Shown here piece by piece: positions 30,253 through 38,118 of a stretch of 64,000 bases of DNA. The stretch covers positions 373,074 through 437,073 of the forward strand of contig NZ_LMPZ01000001.1 in the NCBI RefSeq assembly GCF_001424025.1. The letters run 5' to 3'. This DNA is from Brevundimonas sp. Leaf363. Lineage in GTDB: Bacteria > Pseudomonadota > Alphaproteobacteria > Caulobacterales > Caulobacteraceae. The notes under the pieces are model-generated. The model saw only the letters and a program-made list of their open reading frames with translations. It ran no database searches and was not told where the DNA came from. Position numbers and translations under genes: made by a program. Position 1 is the stretch's first letter. The number at the start of each line of letters is the position of its first letter.

Positions 30253-31280
30253 CAGGCGCTGACGGCTTCGGGCTGCAAAGGCGCGACCGGAACCGCATCC
30301 TGCGGGATGACGTATTCGGCCATGGCGTCGAACTCGTGCAGAAACTGGGCGCGCAGGTCGTCGGTCTCCATGATGACCTCGTGGCGCGCATTGGCGACCT
30401 CGACATAGCGGCCGCGGCCCAGGCGTTTGGCGGCCCAGCGGTTGGTCTGTTTCCAGACGCGGTCGTCCTCGCCCGACTGGACGATGGAGACGGGGATGCG
30501 CACGACCTTCAACGCCTTGGGTTTCAGCGCCCGCTCGCCGATGTCCAGCCCCACGGCCAGCCAGCCCCAGGTCGGGCCGCCGACGGCCAGGTGCGGGCAG
30601 GCGTAGAGCTGCTGGCGCCACAGCTCGTAGCGGCTCTCGTCCGAGGTCAGGGCGTCCTTCTCGAACGTGTGGTCGAAGGGATCGTCCGCATCGTCCAGCA
30701 CATAGTCGCCCGCCTTGCCGTGGCGCAGGTTCCAGCGGACGGCGAACTTGACCGACCACATGGAGCGCTTGCCGGTCTTGATGCGCAGCATGGGGCTGGT
30801 GAGGATGGCGCCGGCGAAGCGTTCCTCGCCAGCCTCGAGCGTCAGCAGGTTCAGGGCGCCGCCCATGGAGTGGCCGACCATGACCCACGGCTTGGGCATC
30901 CGGGCCTCATAGACGTCCAGCAGGCGGTGGTAGTCGTCCAGAAACTCTTCCACCGCGCGGGCATGGCCCCGCAGACGGTCGGGCAGCAGGCGGGCCGACA
31001 GGCCCTGGCCGCGCCAGTCGTGGGCCAGCACGCACCAGCCGCGCGCCAGGAAGTTGCCGATGACCTCGAAATACTTCTCGATCGGCTCAGTGCGGCCGGG
31101 GCTGAGCACGACCGTGCCGCGCGGCGTGGCGGCCACCAGGGCCGAGGGCGTCCAGAAGGCGGCGCGCAGGCGCAGGCCTCCAGCGCCCCGGAACCAGTCG
31201 CCCTGGCCGCCGGGCGGCGAGGCGGCCCCGGGCACCCCCATCAGGGGGGCGTGGGCGGCGAGGGCGGCGGCGCGGTTCAC
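30252..31280 (-). CDS. Lysophospholipase / monoacylglycerol lipase-like alpha/beta-hydrolase
   Basis: 342 residues. The S33 (PldB-like) hydrolase family is shown by GTVVLSPGRTEPIEKYFEVI, AHDWRGQGLS, nucleophile elbow VMVGHSMGG (Ser138), the acid in SGEDDRVWK and His in ANARHEVIMETDD. It would cleave mono- or lysolipids in the cytoplasm. The GTG start overlaps the stop of the upstream methyltransferase-like gene in GTGA, suggesting coupled expression. No signal peptide. Confidence 0.87.
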   Translation of the reverse strand: MNRAAALAAHAPLMGVPGAASPPGGQGDWFRGAGGLRLRAAFWTPSALVAATPRGTVVLSPGRTEPIEKYFEVIGNFLARGWCVLAHDWRGQGLSARLLPDRLRGHARAVEEFLDDYHRLLDVYEARMPKPWVMVGHSMGGALNLLTLEAGEERFAGAILTSPMLRIKTGKRSMWSVKFAVRWNLRHGKAGDYVLDDADDPFDHTFEKDALTSDESRYELWRQQLYACPHLAVGGPTWGWLAVGLDIGERALKPKALKVVRIPVSIVQSGEDDRVWKQTNRWAAKRLGRGRYVEVANARHEVIMETDDLRAQFLHEFDAMAEYVIPQDAVPVAPLQPEAVSA

Positions 31281-32203
31281 TCGGGCTTCCTGAACTTCAA
31301 GGTCATGCGATCGCTTTCGCCGATCGCGTCATAGGGACCGCGGTCGAACGCGGGATTGGCCGGCTGGCCCTGCGGCGCCGTCAGGCGTTGGGGCGCCAGG
31401 GTCTCGACGCCAAAGGGATGATCCTTGGTATCGGCTTCGTTCGCGTTAACTTCCGATGACTCGACGAAGACAAATCCGGCCTCGGCGGCCAGTTGGCGCA
31501 CGAAGGCCTCCTGGACATAACCGTTGGCGGCGGCGGGGTCCTGGTCCTCGTCGGCCTCCAGCCGATGCTGTTCGATGCCAAGAACGCCGCCGGGACGCAG
31601 GGCCGAGAAGGCGTCGGCGAAGGCCTTTTCCACGATCCCGGCCGCCATCCAGGCGTGGAGGGTGCGCATGAACAGCGCCAGATCGGCGGTGCCGGCGGGC
31701 GCGGCCGGGCCGCTGGTCGCCCCGAAGGCGGTGATCTCGATATTGCCGTAGAGGCGCCGGTCGCCGGTGAAGCGCTGTTCGAAGGCGGTGTTCAGGGCGC
31801 CCTGGGCCGGGTCGGAGCCGGGGCCGACGGCGAAGAGGGCGGCGTAGTAGGTGCCCTTGCCCGCCTTCAGATAGGGGGCGACGATTTCAGTGTACCAGCC
31901 GCTGCCGGGCCAGAAGTCGACTACGGTCATCGACGGCTGCAGGCCGAAGAAGCGCAGGGTCTCCATCGGATGGCGGAACTCGTCGCGCGGCCGGTCGCCC
32001 GCGCGCCAGGGGCCGACGACGGCCCATTCCAGCGACCCTTCGGGCGGACCCTCGACCTCGGGGGCCGCATCGGCCGCGGCGGCGTCGCTGTCGCCCTGTT
32101 TGGGCTTGCAGCCCGCCGCCAGGGCGACCGCCGCCATCGCCCCGCCCGCCAGCAGGCTTCGGCGCGTGGCCGAAGACGAGCGGGGGGTGGCGGATGACGT
32201 CAT
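31277..32203 (-). CDS. Exported lipoprotein of the COG4798 methyltransferase-like family
   Basis: 308 residues. The N-terminus has a twin arginine (SATRRSLLAGG) and a lipobox ALAAGC with Cys32, so it should be exported and lipidated. The rest is Rossmann-like: RHPMETLRFFGL, VVDFWPGSGWYTEIVAPYL (a variant SAM-binding motif I), LRPGGVLGIEQHR and an invariant-looking end YDAIGESDRMTLKFRKP. I prefer the ATG at 32203, which has AGGA upstream, over the GTG at 32227. The next gene upstream is a paralogue, 96 bases away. SAM is not expected outside the cytoplasm, so the activity is uncertain. Confidence 0.82.
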   Translation of the reverse strand: MTSSATPRSSSATRRSLLAGGAMAAVALAAGCKPKQGDSDAAAADAAPEVEGPPEGSLEWAVVGPWRAGDRPRDEFRHPMETLRFFGLQPSMTVVDFWPGSGWYTEIVAPYLKAGKGTYYAALFAVGPGSDPAQGALNTAFEQRFTGDRRLYGNIEITAFGATSGPAAPAGTADLALFMRTLHAWMAAGIVEKAFADAFSALRPGGVLGIEQHRLEADEDQDPAAANGYVQEAFVRQLAAEAGFVFVESSEVNANEADTKDHPFGVETLAPQRLTAPQGQPANPAFDRGPYDAIGESDRMTLKFRKPE

Positions 32204-32299
32204 GCGATGGTCCTGTCGAACGTCCACCCAGCGGCGCCAGGCGGGTTCGAGGGGTCTGGATTACCGGGGTTCCCGGATCGGGTCAAAGGCCCCAGGAGC

Positions 32300-33082
32300 T
32301 CACGGTTTGCGGAAGCGCAGCGTCATCCGGTCGCTCTCGCCGATGGCGTCGTACTCGGCGCGTTCGGCGGCCGTGAGGGTACGGCCGTCGCCCTCCGAGT
32401 TGCGGGTCGGCTTCAGGGTCCAGACGCCGAACGGATGGTCGTGGTCGTCGGCCGGATTGGCGTTCAGCTCGCTACGGGCGTCCAGCACCAGGCCGGCGCG
32501 CTGGGCCGCCTGGATGACGTAGCTTTCGGGGACGTAGCCGGTGGAGGCGGTCTGGGCGGCGTTCAGACCCTCGGCGCTGCGGTGCTGTTCGACGGCCAGG
32601 ACGCCGCCGGGCTTCAGGGCCTTGGCGAACAGGGCGAAGTTGCTGTCGACCACGCCGCCGCGCGCCCAGTTGTGGATCATGCGGGCGGCCAGGATGAAAT
32701 CGGCCGTGCCGTCCTCGACGCCCATGCCCTCGGCCGGGTTGTTGACGGCGACGTAGCGGCCGCCGGTCGCCGCCGCATAGGGCTCCAGGATGTGGCGCCA
32801 CCAGCCGGCCTGGCCAGGCGCGATCTCGACGATGGCGGCGCCCGGCGTCAGGCCCCAGAAGGTCAGGCTCTCGTACGGATGGCGGAAGACGTCGCGGGCG
32901 CGGTCGCCCTCGGGCCGGGTGGCGGAGGCGATGGCGGACTGCAGCGCCGCGTCCTCCTGTAGCTCAGGAATGGTGGTGGACAGGGCCGAGCGCGGCGCGT
33001 GCGCCGTTTGCTCGGTCTGGGCCGAGGCCGGGGCGGCGATCAGCGCGGCGAGGGCGGCGGCGGCGAAAACAACGGGGCGCAT
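32300..33082 (-). CDS. Exported COG4798 methyltransferase-like protein (paralogue)
   Basis: 260 residues with a Sec signal peptide ending APASA (about residue 21). It shares with its neighbour RHPYESLTFWGL, a motif-I variant (IVEIAPGQAGWWRHILEPYA), LKPGGVLAVEQHR, NPADDHDHPFGVWTL and the same end YDAIGESDRMTLRFRKP. It lacks a lipobox, so it is probably soluble in the periplasm. The two likely arose by duplication. The family function is not established. Confidence 0.82.
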   Translation of the reverse strand: MRPVVFAAAALAALIAAPASAQTEQTAHAPRSALSTTIPELQEDAALQSAIASATRPEGDRARDVFRHPYESLTFWGLTPGAAIVEIAPGQAGWWRHILEPYAAATGGRYVAVNNPAEGMGVEDGTADFILAARMIHNWARGGVVDSNFALFAKALKPGGVLAVEQHRSAEGLNAAQTASTGYVPESYVIQAAQRAGLVLDARSELNANPADDHDHPFGVWTLKPTRNSEGDGRTLTAAERAEYDAIGESDRMTLRFRKP

Positions 33083-33150
33083 GAAGGCCCTCCTGAAACG
33101 GTGAAGGCGCGGACCCTAGTAGAGCTTGCGCGGCGCGACCAGCGCGACCC

Positions 33151-33177
33151 CTTGACGCCGGTCGCGGGCTTCCCAAA
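33151..33177 (+). promoter_or_regulatory. Candidate RpoH-type promoter of hsp20
   Basis: CTTGAC (33151-33156) and CCCAAA (33172-33177) spaced by 15 bases, close to the alphaproteobacterial heat-shock sigma pattern. It would give a leader of about 120 bases. Judged by eye only. Confidence 0.4.
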
Positions 33178-33229
33178 TCAAGCCTCGAGAGCGCCGATCC
33201 CGGGCTCTCCAGACCCGGCGGGGCCTCTT

Positions 33230-33308
33230 GCAGGACCGAAGGGACTGACACCCGCCGTCCGGGGAAACCGCCGGGCGGTCCAACCTTGCTGATCCTCAGG
33301 AGGACACG
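33230..33308 (+). promoter_or_regulatory. Candidate ROSE-type RNA thermometer before hsp20
   Basis: The last 80 leader bases hold a hairpin built on CCGCC/GGCGG and then CCTTGCT (33284-33290) facing the ribosome site AGGAGG (33298-33303). The TTGCT-to-AGGAG pairing with a bulged G is the hallmark of ROSE elements, which free the ribosome site on heating and are typical of small heat-shock genes in alphaproteobacteria. No folding program was run. Confidence 0.55.
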
Positions 33309-33767
33309 ATGCGTACCTATGATTTCTCGCCGCTGTACCGTTCGGCCGTCGGTTTCGACCGTCTGGCCGGTCTGCTGGAAAGCGCCGCGCGCACCAGCCA
33401 GGACGCCGGCTGGCCGCCCTACAACATCGAGACGACGGGCGAGAACGCCTACCGGATCGAGATCGCCGTCGCCGGCTTCAAGGCCGATGAGCTCTCGATC
33501 GAGGTCAAGGAGAACCTCCTGACCGTCTCTGGCAAGAAGGCGGCCAACGACGACACGACCCAGCGCACCTATCTGCACCGCGGCCTGGCCGAGCGCGACT
33601 TCGAGCGCCGCTTCCAGCTGGCCGACTATGTGGTGGTGACCGAGGCGGACCTGTCGAACGGCCTGCTGACCATCGCCCTGAAGCGCGAACTGCCCGAGGC
33701 CCTGAAGCCCCGGCGGATCGAGATCGGCGTGGGCCAGCCCGCGCTGATCGAGGGCCAGGCCGCGTAA
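33309..33767 (+). CDS. Small heat-shock protein Hsp20 (IbpA type)
   Basis: 152 residues. The alpha-crystallin domain spans about 35-130 (YNIETTGENAYRIEIAVAGF; ENLLTVSGKK; YLHRGLAERDFERRFQLAD; NGLLTIALKRELPE). The N-terminus MRTYDFSPLYRSAVGFDRL is typical of IbpA-like proteins, which hold unfolded proteins for refolding by DnaK. A strong ribosome site AGGAGG is six bases before the ATG. A ROSE-like leader precedes and a UUCG-loop terminator follows. Confidence 0.96.
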   Translation: MRTYDFSPLYRSAVGFDRLAGLLESAARTSQDAGWPPYNIETTGENAYRIEIAVAGFKADELSIEVKENLLTVSGKKAANDDTTQRTYLHRGLAERDFERRFQLADYVVVTEADLSNGLLTIALKRELPEALKPRRIEIGVGQPALIEGQAA

Positions 33768-33793
33768 GCGATCCAGCTCTGTCGATTATGGGA

Positions 33794-33822
33794 AAGGCCG
33801 GCGTTCGCGCCGGCCTTTTTTC
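33794..33822 (+). terminator. Intrinsic terminator of hsp20
   Basis: Perfect 10-base stem AAGGCCGGCG / CGCCGGCCTT with a TTCG tetraloop and a run of six T, starting about 27 bases after the hsp20 stop. Confidence 0.95.
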
Positions 33823-33834
33823 TTTGCTCTCGAT

Positions 33835-33964
33835 CCGCTCATCCCGACGGAAGTCGGGATCCAGTTCTTTGGCTCCTGGACGCAGTCGTTGAGAGCGGCT
33901 GCAGTTGGTCGGGCGCGGTTGTGTGAGGTTCTCACTGGATCCCGGCTTCCGCCGGGATGAGCGG
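33835..33964. repeat. Inverted pair of CCGGGATCC-type palindromes, copies D and E
   Basis: Copy D (CCGCTCATCCCGACGGAAG onward) and inverted copy E (CTGGATCCCGGCTTCCGCCG onward) enclose about 60 bases. The layout is the same as copies B and C at 13269-13400, so the paired form is a repeated unit, like a BIME. Confidence 0.88.
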
Positions 33965-34029
33965 AGGTCTGGGAGCGGATGGTCTGACCGAGACCGTGTC
34001 ACTAAGCTGCGTGCAGCACGGGGGGATCT

Positions 34030-34320
34030 ATGCGTCTGGCGAACATCCTGGCTTTGGTATCAGCCACGATATGGTTCGGGCTGTTCCTGGTCGGCCATAA
34101 CCTGATCGGGAGCCTGGCGGATCAGCATATCACCGGGTTCCCGAACTCCGGGCAGGTCCAGATGTACGTGTGGTGGCCCGCCGCCGTGGGCCTCGTGGTT
34201 TTCGCCACGGTCTGTCTCTGCAACGGCCTGAAACGCTGGCGGTGGCTGCTCAAGAGCGTCGCGGCGTTGTCGCTGCTGATGCTGGGGCCGTTCCTGCTGG
34301 CCTATTCCGGCGGCATCTAG
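34030..34320 (+). CDS. Small three-TM membrane protein, unknown
   Basis: 96 residues with hydrophobic segments at about 4-27, 46-66 and 73-93 (ILALVSATIWFGLFLVGHNL; AAVGLVVFATVCLC; SVAALSLLMLGPFLLAYSG). GGGGGA precedes the ATG. No family recognised. It stands alone and converges with the pentapeptide-repeat gene, four bases apart. Confidence 0.7.
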   Translation: MRLANILALVSATIWFGLFLVGHNLIGSLADQHITGFPNSGQVQMYVWWPAAVGLVVFATVCLCNGLKRWRWLLKSVAALSLLMLGPFLLAYSGGI

Positions 34321-34324
34321 CGCC

Positions 34325-35527
34325 CTACGCGGCCTTAGGGGCCGGGCGGATGGTCTTGATGAGGCTGGCGCCGGAGAGGTCGGCGTCGTCGAGGACGGCG
34401 TCGGTGAGGTCGGCGTTGTCCAGTCGGGCGTAGCGCAGGCGGGCGCCGGCCAGGATGCAGGGCGCGGTGCGCCCGCCGCCCAGCGGCAGGCTGGCCAGGC
34501 TGGCGCCGCGCAGGTCGGCCTTGGACAGCAGGGCCCCCGACAGACGGGCGCCGCGCAGATCGGTGTTGCGCAGGTCCGCGCCGCGCAGGTCGGCGCCCTC
34601 CAGCATGGCGCCCTGAAGCGCCACGTCGCGCAGGTCCAGCCCTTGCAGGCAGGCGCCGCGCGCACTGAGCGCCGGCAGTTTCAAGCCCCGCAGGCGGGCG
34701 CCGATCGGACGCAGGTCCTCGCCGTCGAACACGGCCGGTTCGCCCAGCACGCCACCGCTTTCGGCCCAGGCGTTGGCGTCCAGCGCCATCTGGTACAGGC
34801 TTTCCGCCCGCATCTTGGCGGTGGCCGAAGGGGCGCGCAGGCTGCCGGTCATGTCGGTGCGGTCCAGCTTGGCCGTCTCCATCGACACATTGGTCAGCAC
34901 CGCGCCGATCAGGCGGGCGCCGGCCAGGTTGGCCCCGCCCACCTCGGCGTCCTCCAGCATGGCGCCGGACAGGTCGGCCTCCTTCAGATTGGCTCCGGTC
35001 AGGCGGGCGCCCCGCATCGAGCAGTCGCTGAAGTCGGCCTTGGCGGCGGTGACGCCGTCGAAGTTTGAGCCGTCCAGGGTGGCGCCCGAGAAGCGCGCGC
35101 CCTCGGCGTCGCCCTTGCGGGCTTCGCGCTTCATGGCCGAAAGGCCCTTGGTCGGGTGCGGGATGGCGATGACGCCCTCGCGGAAATCGGCCTGGGTCAG
35201 GTCGGCGTCCGACAGATTGGCGCCGCGCAGGCAGCAGCCGCGCAGGTCGGCCCGCTTCAGCCGGGCGCCGGTCATGTTGGCCCCGCGCAGGTCGCAGCCG
35301 AACAGCAGCGCGCGCTCCAGGCTGGCGCCCTGCATGCGGGTGTTGATCAGGGCCGAGCCGGACAGGTCGGCGTCGTCCAGCATCCGCCCCGACAGGTCCA
35401 GGCCGCTGAGGTCCATGAACTTGATCGACATCCGGCGTCCGCCCGCACGGCCTTCCACATAGCGCTGATGGCCGGCGGCCAGCAGGTCGAAGTCGTTCTG
35501 TGAAAGCTGCCGGCGGTCGAAGCTCAT
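34325..35527 (-). CDS. Pentapeptide-repeat protein, second of a pair
   Basis: 400 residues, mostly A(D/N)LXX repeats in three runs at about 40-140, 160-225 and 270-395 (for example LDGSNFDGVTAAKADFSDCS; ADLRGADLRNTDLRGARLSG). Such repeats form a right-handed four-sided helix that can mimic DNA or act as a scaffold. The N-terminal 35 residues (FDRRQLSQNDFDLLAAGHQR) are shared in style with the next gene (RRLSQEELDAICVRHDRLW). ATGA overlap with that gene. Specific role unknown. Confidence 0.9.
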   Translation of the reverse strand: MSFDRRQLSQNDFDLLAAGHQRYVEGRAGGRRMSIKFMDLSGLDLSGRMLDDADLSGSALINTRMQGASLERALLFGCDLRGANMTGARLKRADLRGCCLRGANLSDADLTQADFREGVIAIPHPTKGLSAMKREARKGDAEGARFSGATLDGSNFDGVTAAKADFSDCSMRGARLTGANLKEADLSGAMLEDAEVGGANLAGARLIGAVLTNVSMETAKLDRTDMTGSLRAPSATAKMRAESLYQMALDANAWAESGGVLGEPAVFDGEDLRPIGARLRGLKLPALSARGACLQGLDLRDVALQGAMLEGADLRGADLRNTDLRGARLSGALLSKADLRGASLASLPLGGGRTAPCILAGARLRYARLDNADLTDAVLDDADLSGASLIKTIRPAPKAA

Positions 35528-36795
35528 GCGGCGATGTTCCCGTTGGTCAGACCCTGCGCCCCCGCGCGATCCGCGTCGGTGAAATCGCAGTCACGCGTCA
35601 ACGCTCCGTGAAGACGCGCCCGCCTGAGGTCGGTTTGTCGCAGATTGGCGTGACGCAGGTCGGCGCCGGACAGGTCCGCGCCCCGCAGCGAGGCGCCGCT
35701 GAGATCAGCGGGCAGCATGCGGTCGGCCGCGATCAGCAGCGGGCCCAGCTGGGCCTCCCGCAGGTCGGCGCCGGCCAGGCGGGCCCCGGAGAGGCGGGCG
35801 CCGCGCAGGTCGGCCCCGCGCAGGCGGCAGGCGCGCAGGTCGGCGTTCTCCAGGCGTGCGCCCTGAAGCTGCACGCCCTCCATGTCCAGGCCGTAGAAGA
35901 CGGCGCCGCGCGCCGACAGGGCCGTCAGGTTCAGGCCGGTGATGCTGCGCAGGGCGCGCAGGTCGACCTTGTCGAAGACCGAAGGCTGGCCGACCGCGCC
36001 GCCGCTTTCGCACCAGGCGGCGTGGTCGCGCAGCATCTCGGCGGCGGGCAGGGCGGCGACGGGGGCGGCGCCGGAACGGGCGTCGGTCAGGGCGCCCTCC
36101 AGATTGGCCCCGTCGGTGCGCCACATGGCCGAGCGGACGCCGACCAGGACGGCGTCGCGTAGGTCGGCGCCCGACAGGTCGGCCCCGGACAGGTCCGCCC
36201 CGGCCAGGTCGGCGCCGCGGAAGCTGGCCTGTTTCAGATTGGCGCGGACCAGCTTGCAGTCCTTCATCACCGCGTCGGTGAAGTCTGCCTTGATGGCGAC
36301 GACGCCGGAGAGGCGCGAGCGCTGCAGGTTGGCGCCGGCCAGGCAGGCGCCCGTGGCCTCCGTGTCCTTGCGGTTGGAGGCGTCGATGATGCGGAAGCCC
36401 AGGCGCGGATCGGCGGCGGCGACCGCCCCCTCGCGCAGGTCGGCCTCGAACAGGTCGGCGCCCGACAGGTCGCAGCCGCGCAGGCAGGCGCCGCGCAGGT
36501 CGGTGCGGCGCAGCGACGCCTCGCACAGGATCGCGTCCTGCATGTCGGCCCCAAAGAAGTTGGCGTTGTCGAGCTTGGCGCCCGTCAGGTCGCAACCGAC
36601 CAGGCAGGCGGCGCTGAAATCGGCGTCGGCCAGATTGCGGCCTTTCAGGTTCAGCCCCGACAGGTCCAGCCAGGCGAAGACGGCGCGCGCCCCGCCGGGC
36701 TTGGCGTTCCACAGCCGGTCGTGCCGGACGCAGATGGCGTCCAGCTCCTCCTGGGAGAGGCGACGACGGATGATCTCCTCGGCAGGCTCCGACAT
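35524..36795 (-). CDS. Pentapeptide-repeat protein, first of a pair
   Basis: 423 residues, paralogous to the downstream gene, with a 30-residue non-repeat start and long pentapeptide runs (LSGLNLKGRNLADADFSAAC; LAGADLSGADLSGADLRDAV). The two share the non-repeat break containing ESGGxxGxPxVFD (ESGGAVGQPSVFDKVDLRAL here). Probably cytoplasmic, since no signal or membrane segment is seen. The pair forms an operon. Some pentapeptide proteins protect gyrase, but nothing here proves that. Confidence 0.9.
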   Translation of the reverse strand: MSEPAEEIIRRRLSQEELDAICVRHDRLWNAKPGGARAVFAWLDLSGLNLKGRNLADADFSAACLVGCDLTGAKLDNANFFGADMQDAILCEASLRRTDLRGACLRGCDLSGADLFEADLREGAVAAADPRLGFRIIDASNRKDTEATGACLAGANLQRSRLSGVVAIKADFTDAVMKDCKLVRANLKQASFRGADLAGADLSGADLSGADLRDAVLVGVRSAMWRTDGANLEGALTDARSGAAPVAALPAAEMLRDHAAWCESGGAVGQPSVFDKVDLRALRSITGLNLTALSARGAVFYGLDMEGVQLQGARLENADLRACRLRGADLRGARLSGARLAGADLREAQLGPLLIAADRMLPADLSGASLRGADLSGADLRHANLRQTDLRRARLHGALTRDCDFTDADRAGAQGLTNGNIAA

Positions 36796-36837
36796 CCCGA
36801 TAGACTGCGCCGGGGCGGGTTAAGGGGGCGTTCCCCT

Positions 36838-37000
36838 TGATGCTCCACCATGAAGCGCAGCGAAGCGGGGAGAGGGGCCGCGCGACGCGGGGTGGAGCGG
36901 GCGGAAGCCGGATGCTGCGTTGGCGGCCGGCGACGGTGGATGCCCTCGCCCCTCCACCGCAAGCGGTCCCCCTCCCCCGCTACGCGGTGGAGGATCTATA
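36838..37000. repeat. Palindromic element left of the DUF559 pseudogene
   Basis: About 163 bases with inner pairs such as CTCCACC...GGTGGAG and ending CTACGCGGTGGAGGATC (36980-36996). That end recurs inverted as GATCCTCCACCGTGTAGCG just after the gene (37324-37342). Related to 2788-2923. Confidence 0.78.
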
Positions 37001-37008
37001 GTGGTGTG

Positions 37009-37340
37009 ATGCGCGGCTCGACTTTGACACATAAGCGCGCCCGGGCGCCGCGGCGGAAGATGACGCTGCCGGAGGTGTTGCTGTGGCAGAGGCTGAAGGG
37101 ACGGGGTTTCGGAAACAGCACGCGCTGGAGCCGTACATACTCGACTTCCTCCATGAGGCGACGCGCCAGTGCTTCGAGGTCGATGGTCAGGATCACGACG
37201 AAGATCACGATGCGCGGCGAGACGCCTTCGCCGCGAGCAAGGGCATCCGGACGGCGCGGATTCCGGCAAGGGACATCCTGAAGGACCCGAACGCGGTGGC
37301 GGAATACGTTCTGACGCTGACCAGATCCTCCACCGTGTAG
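37009..37340 (+). pseudogene. DUF559 endonuclease-like gene, frameshifted
   Basis: Two adjoining frames together give one DUF559 domain (Vsr/PD-(D/E)XK-like). Frame one from the ATG at 37009 has KRARAPRRKMTLPEVLLWQR and LKGRGF. After about 37105-37113 the match continues one frame back as GFRKQHALEPYILDFLHEAT, FEVDGQDHDEDHDARRDAFA and GIRTARIPARDILKDPN. The EVDG active-site region is intact, so the break is probably recent (or a sequencing error). The last residues and the TAG stop lie inside the right-hand palindromic repeat, and an inverted copy lies just left of the gene. Confidence 0.85.
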
Positions 37341-37491
37341 CGAAGCGAAACGGGGGAGGGGGACCATGCGCAGCATGGTGGAGGGGGCGAGGGCAGCCGC
37401 CGCAGTCAGATAAGAAGCCGCTCACGCAAGCTTTCGCCCCCTCCACCCCTTCGGGGTCCCCCTTCCCCGCTAAAGCGGTGGAGGATCTTTA
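37321..37491. repeat. Palindromic element right of the DUF559 pseudogene
   Basis: About 170 bases from GATCCTCCACCGTGTAGCG to AAGCGGTGGAGGATCTTTAG. The whole can fold on GATCCTCCACC/GGTGGAGGATC at its ends. The right end supplies the stop codon of the RibD-like gene (37489-37491), and the left end that of the DUF559 frame. Confidence 0.85.
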
Positions 37492-38118
37492 GAGGGTCAG
37501 CAGGCCCTGCGACGCCAGGGTGTCGGCCAGTTCGCCGGGGGCGACCCAGAGACGGGTGTAGCCGGCTTCGCCCAGGCGCTTCAGCTCGGTGACCAGGTCG
37601 GCCTTGGGCGAGACGGCGAGGCGGGCGTCGAAGCCCTGGCCGTCGGGGCTGATGCGGACCATCGGGCGGCCGGTCTCTAGCCGGTGCAGATAGCCCTCGT
37701 AGAGGACGGCGGCGTCGTCGGCCAGAAGGCCGGTCTCGACCGTCAGCCCGGCCTGACGCAGGCGTTCGACGCCCCGGCCCGAGGCGAAGGGCGACGGATC
37801 GACGGCGGCGACCACGACCCGCGACACCCCGGCGTGCGCCAGGAAGTGCGAGCAGGAGGTGCGGCCCGACGAGCGGGCGCCGCACGGCTCCATCGTCACA
37901 TAGGCGGTGGCGCCCTTGGCGGCGTCGCCCGCGGCGGGGACGGCCTGCTCCTCGGCGTGCGGACGGCCGCCTGGCGCGGTGGCGGCCTCGGAAATCACTT
38001 CACCGTCCTGGACGATGACGCAGCCGACCGCCGGGTTGGGCCAGGTCTCGCCCATGCGCGCGAGGGCCAGGTCGATGGCCCGGCGCATCATGGCGCTGTC
38101 CTGCGCGGTCGTGCTCAC
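37489..38118 (-). CDS. RibD-like deaminase, lacking most of the reductase domain
   Basis: 209 residues. The N-terminal 150 match the deaminase half of RibD: MRRAIDLALARMGETWPNPA, GRPHAEEQAV (zinc His and catalytic Glu) and VTMEPCGARSSGRTSCSHFL (zinc Cys pair, spaced C-x9-C rather than the usual C-x8-C), then GVSRVVVAAVDPSPFASGRG. The reductase half, normally over 200 residues, is reduced to about 55. The GTG start overlaps the gpmA stop. Its stop codon lies in a palindromic repeat. It may be a stand-alone pyrimidine deaminase of riboflavin synthesis or a related nucleoside deaminase. Confidence 0.8.
   Translation of the reverse strand: MSTTAQDSAMMRRAIDLALARMGETWPNPAVGCVIVQDGEVISEAATAPGGRPHAEEQAVPAAGDAAKGATAYVTMEPCGARSSGRTSCSHFLAHAGVSRVVVAAVDPSPFASGRGVERLRQAGLTVETGLLADDAAVLYEGYLHRLETGRPMVRISPDGQGFDARLAVSPKADLVTELKRLGEAGYTRLWVAPGELADTLASQGLLTL

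Noticed and set aside
37090..37115. Programmed frameshift in the DUF559 gene
   Set aside because: No slippery heptamer with a following pseudoknot was seen, and decay of a mobile gene explains the shift better.
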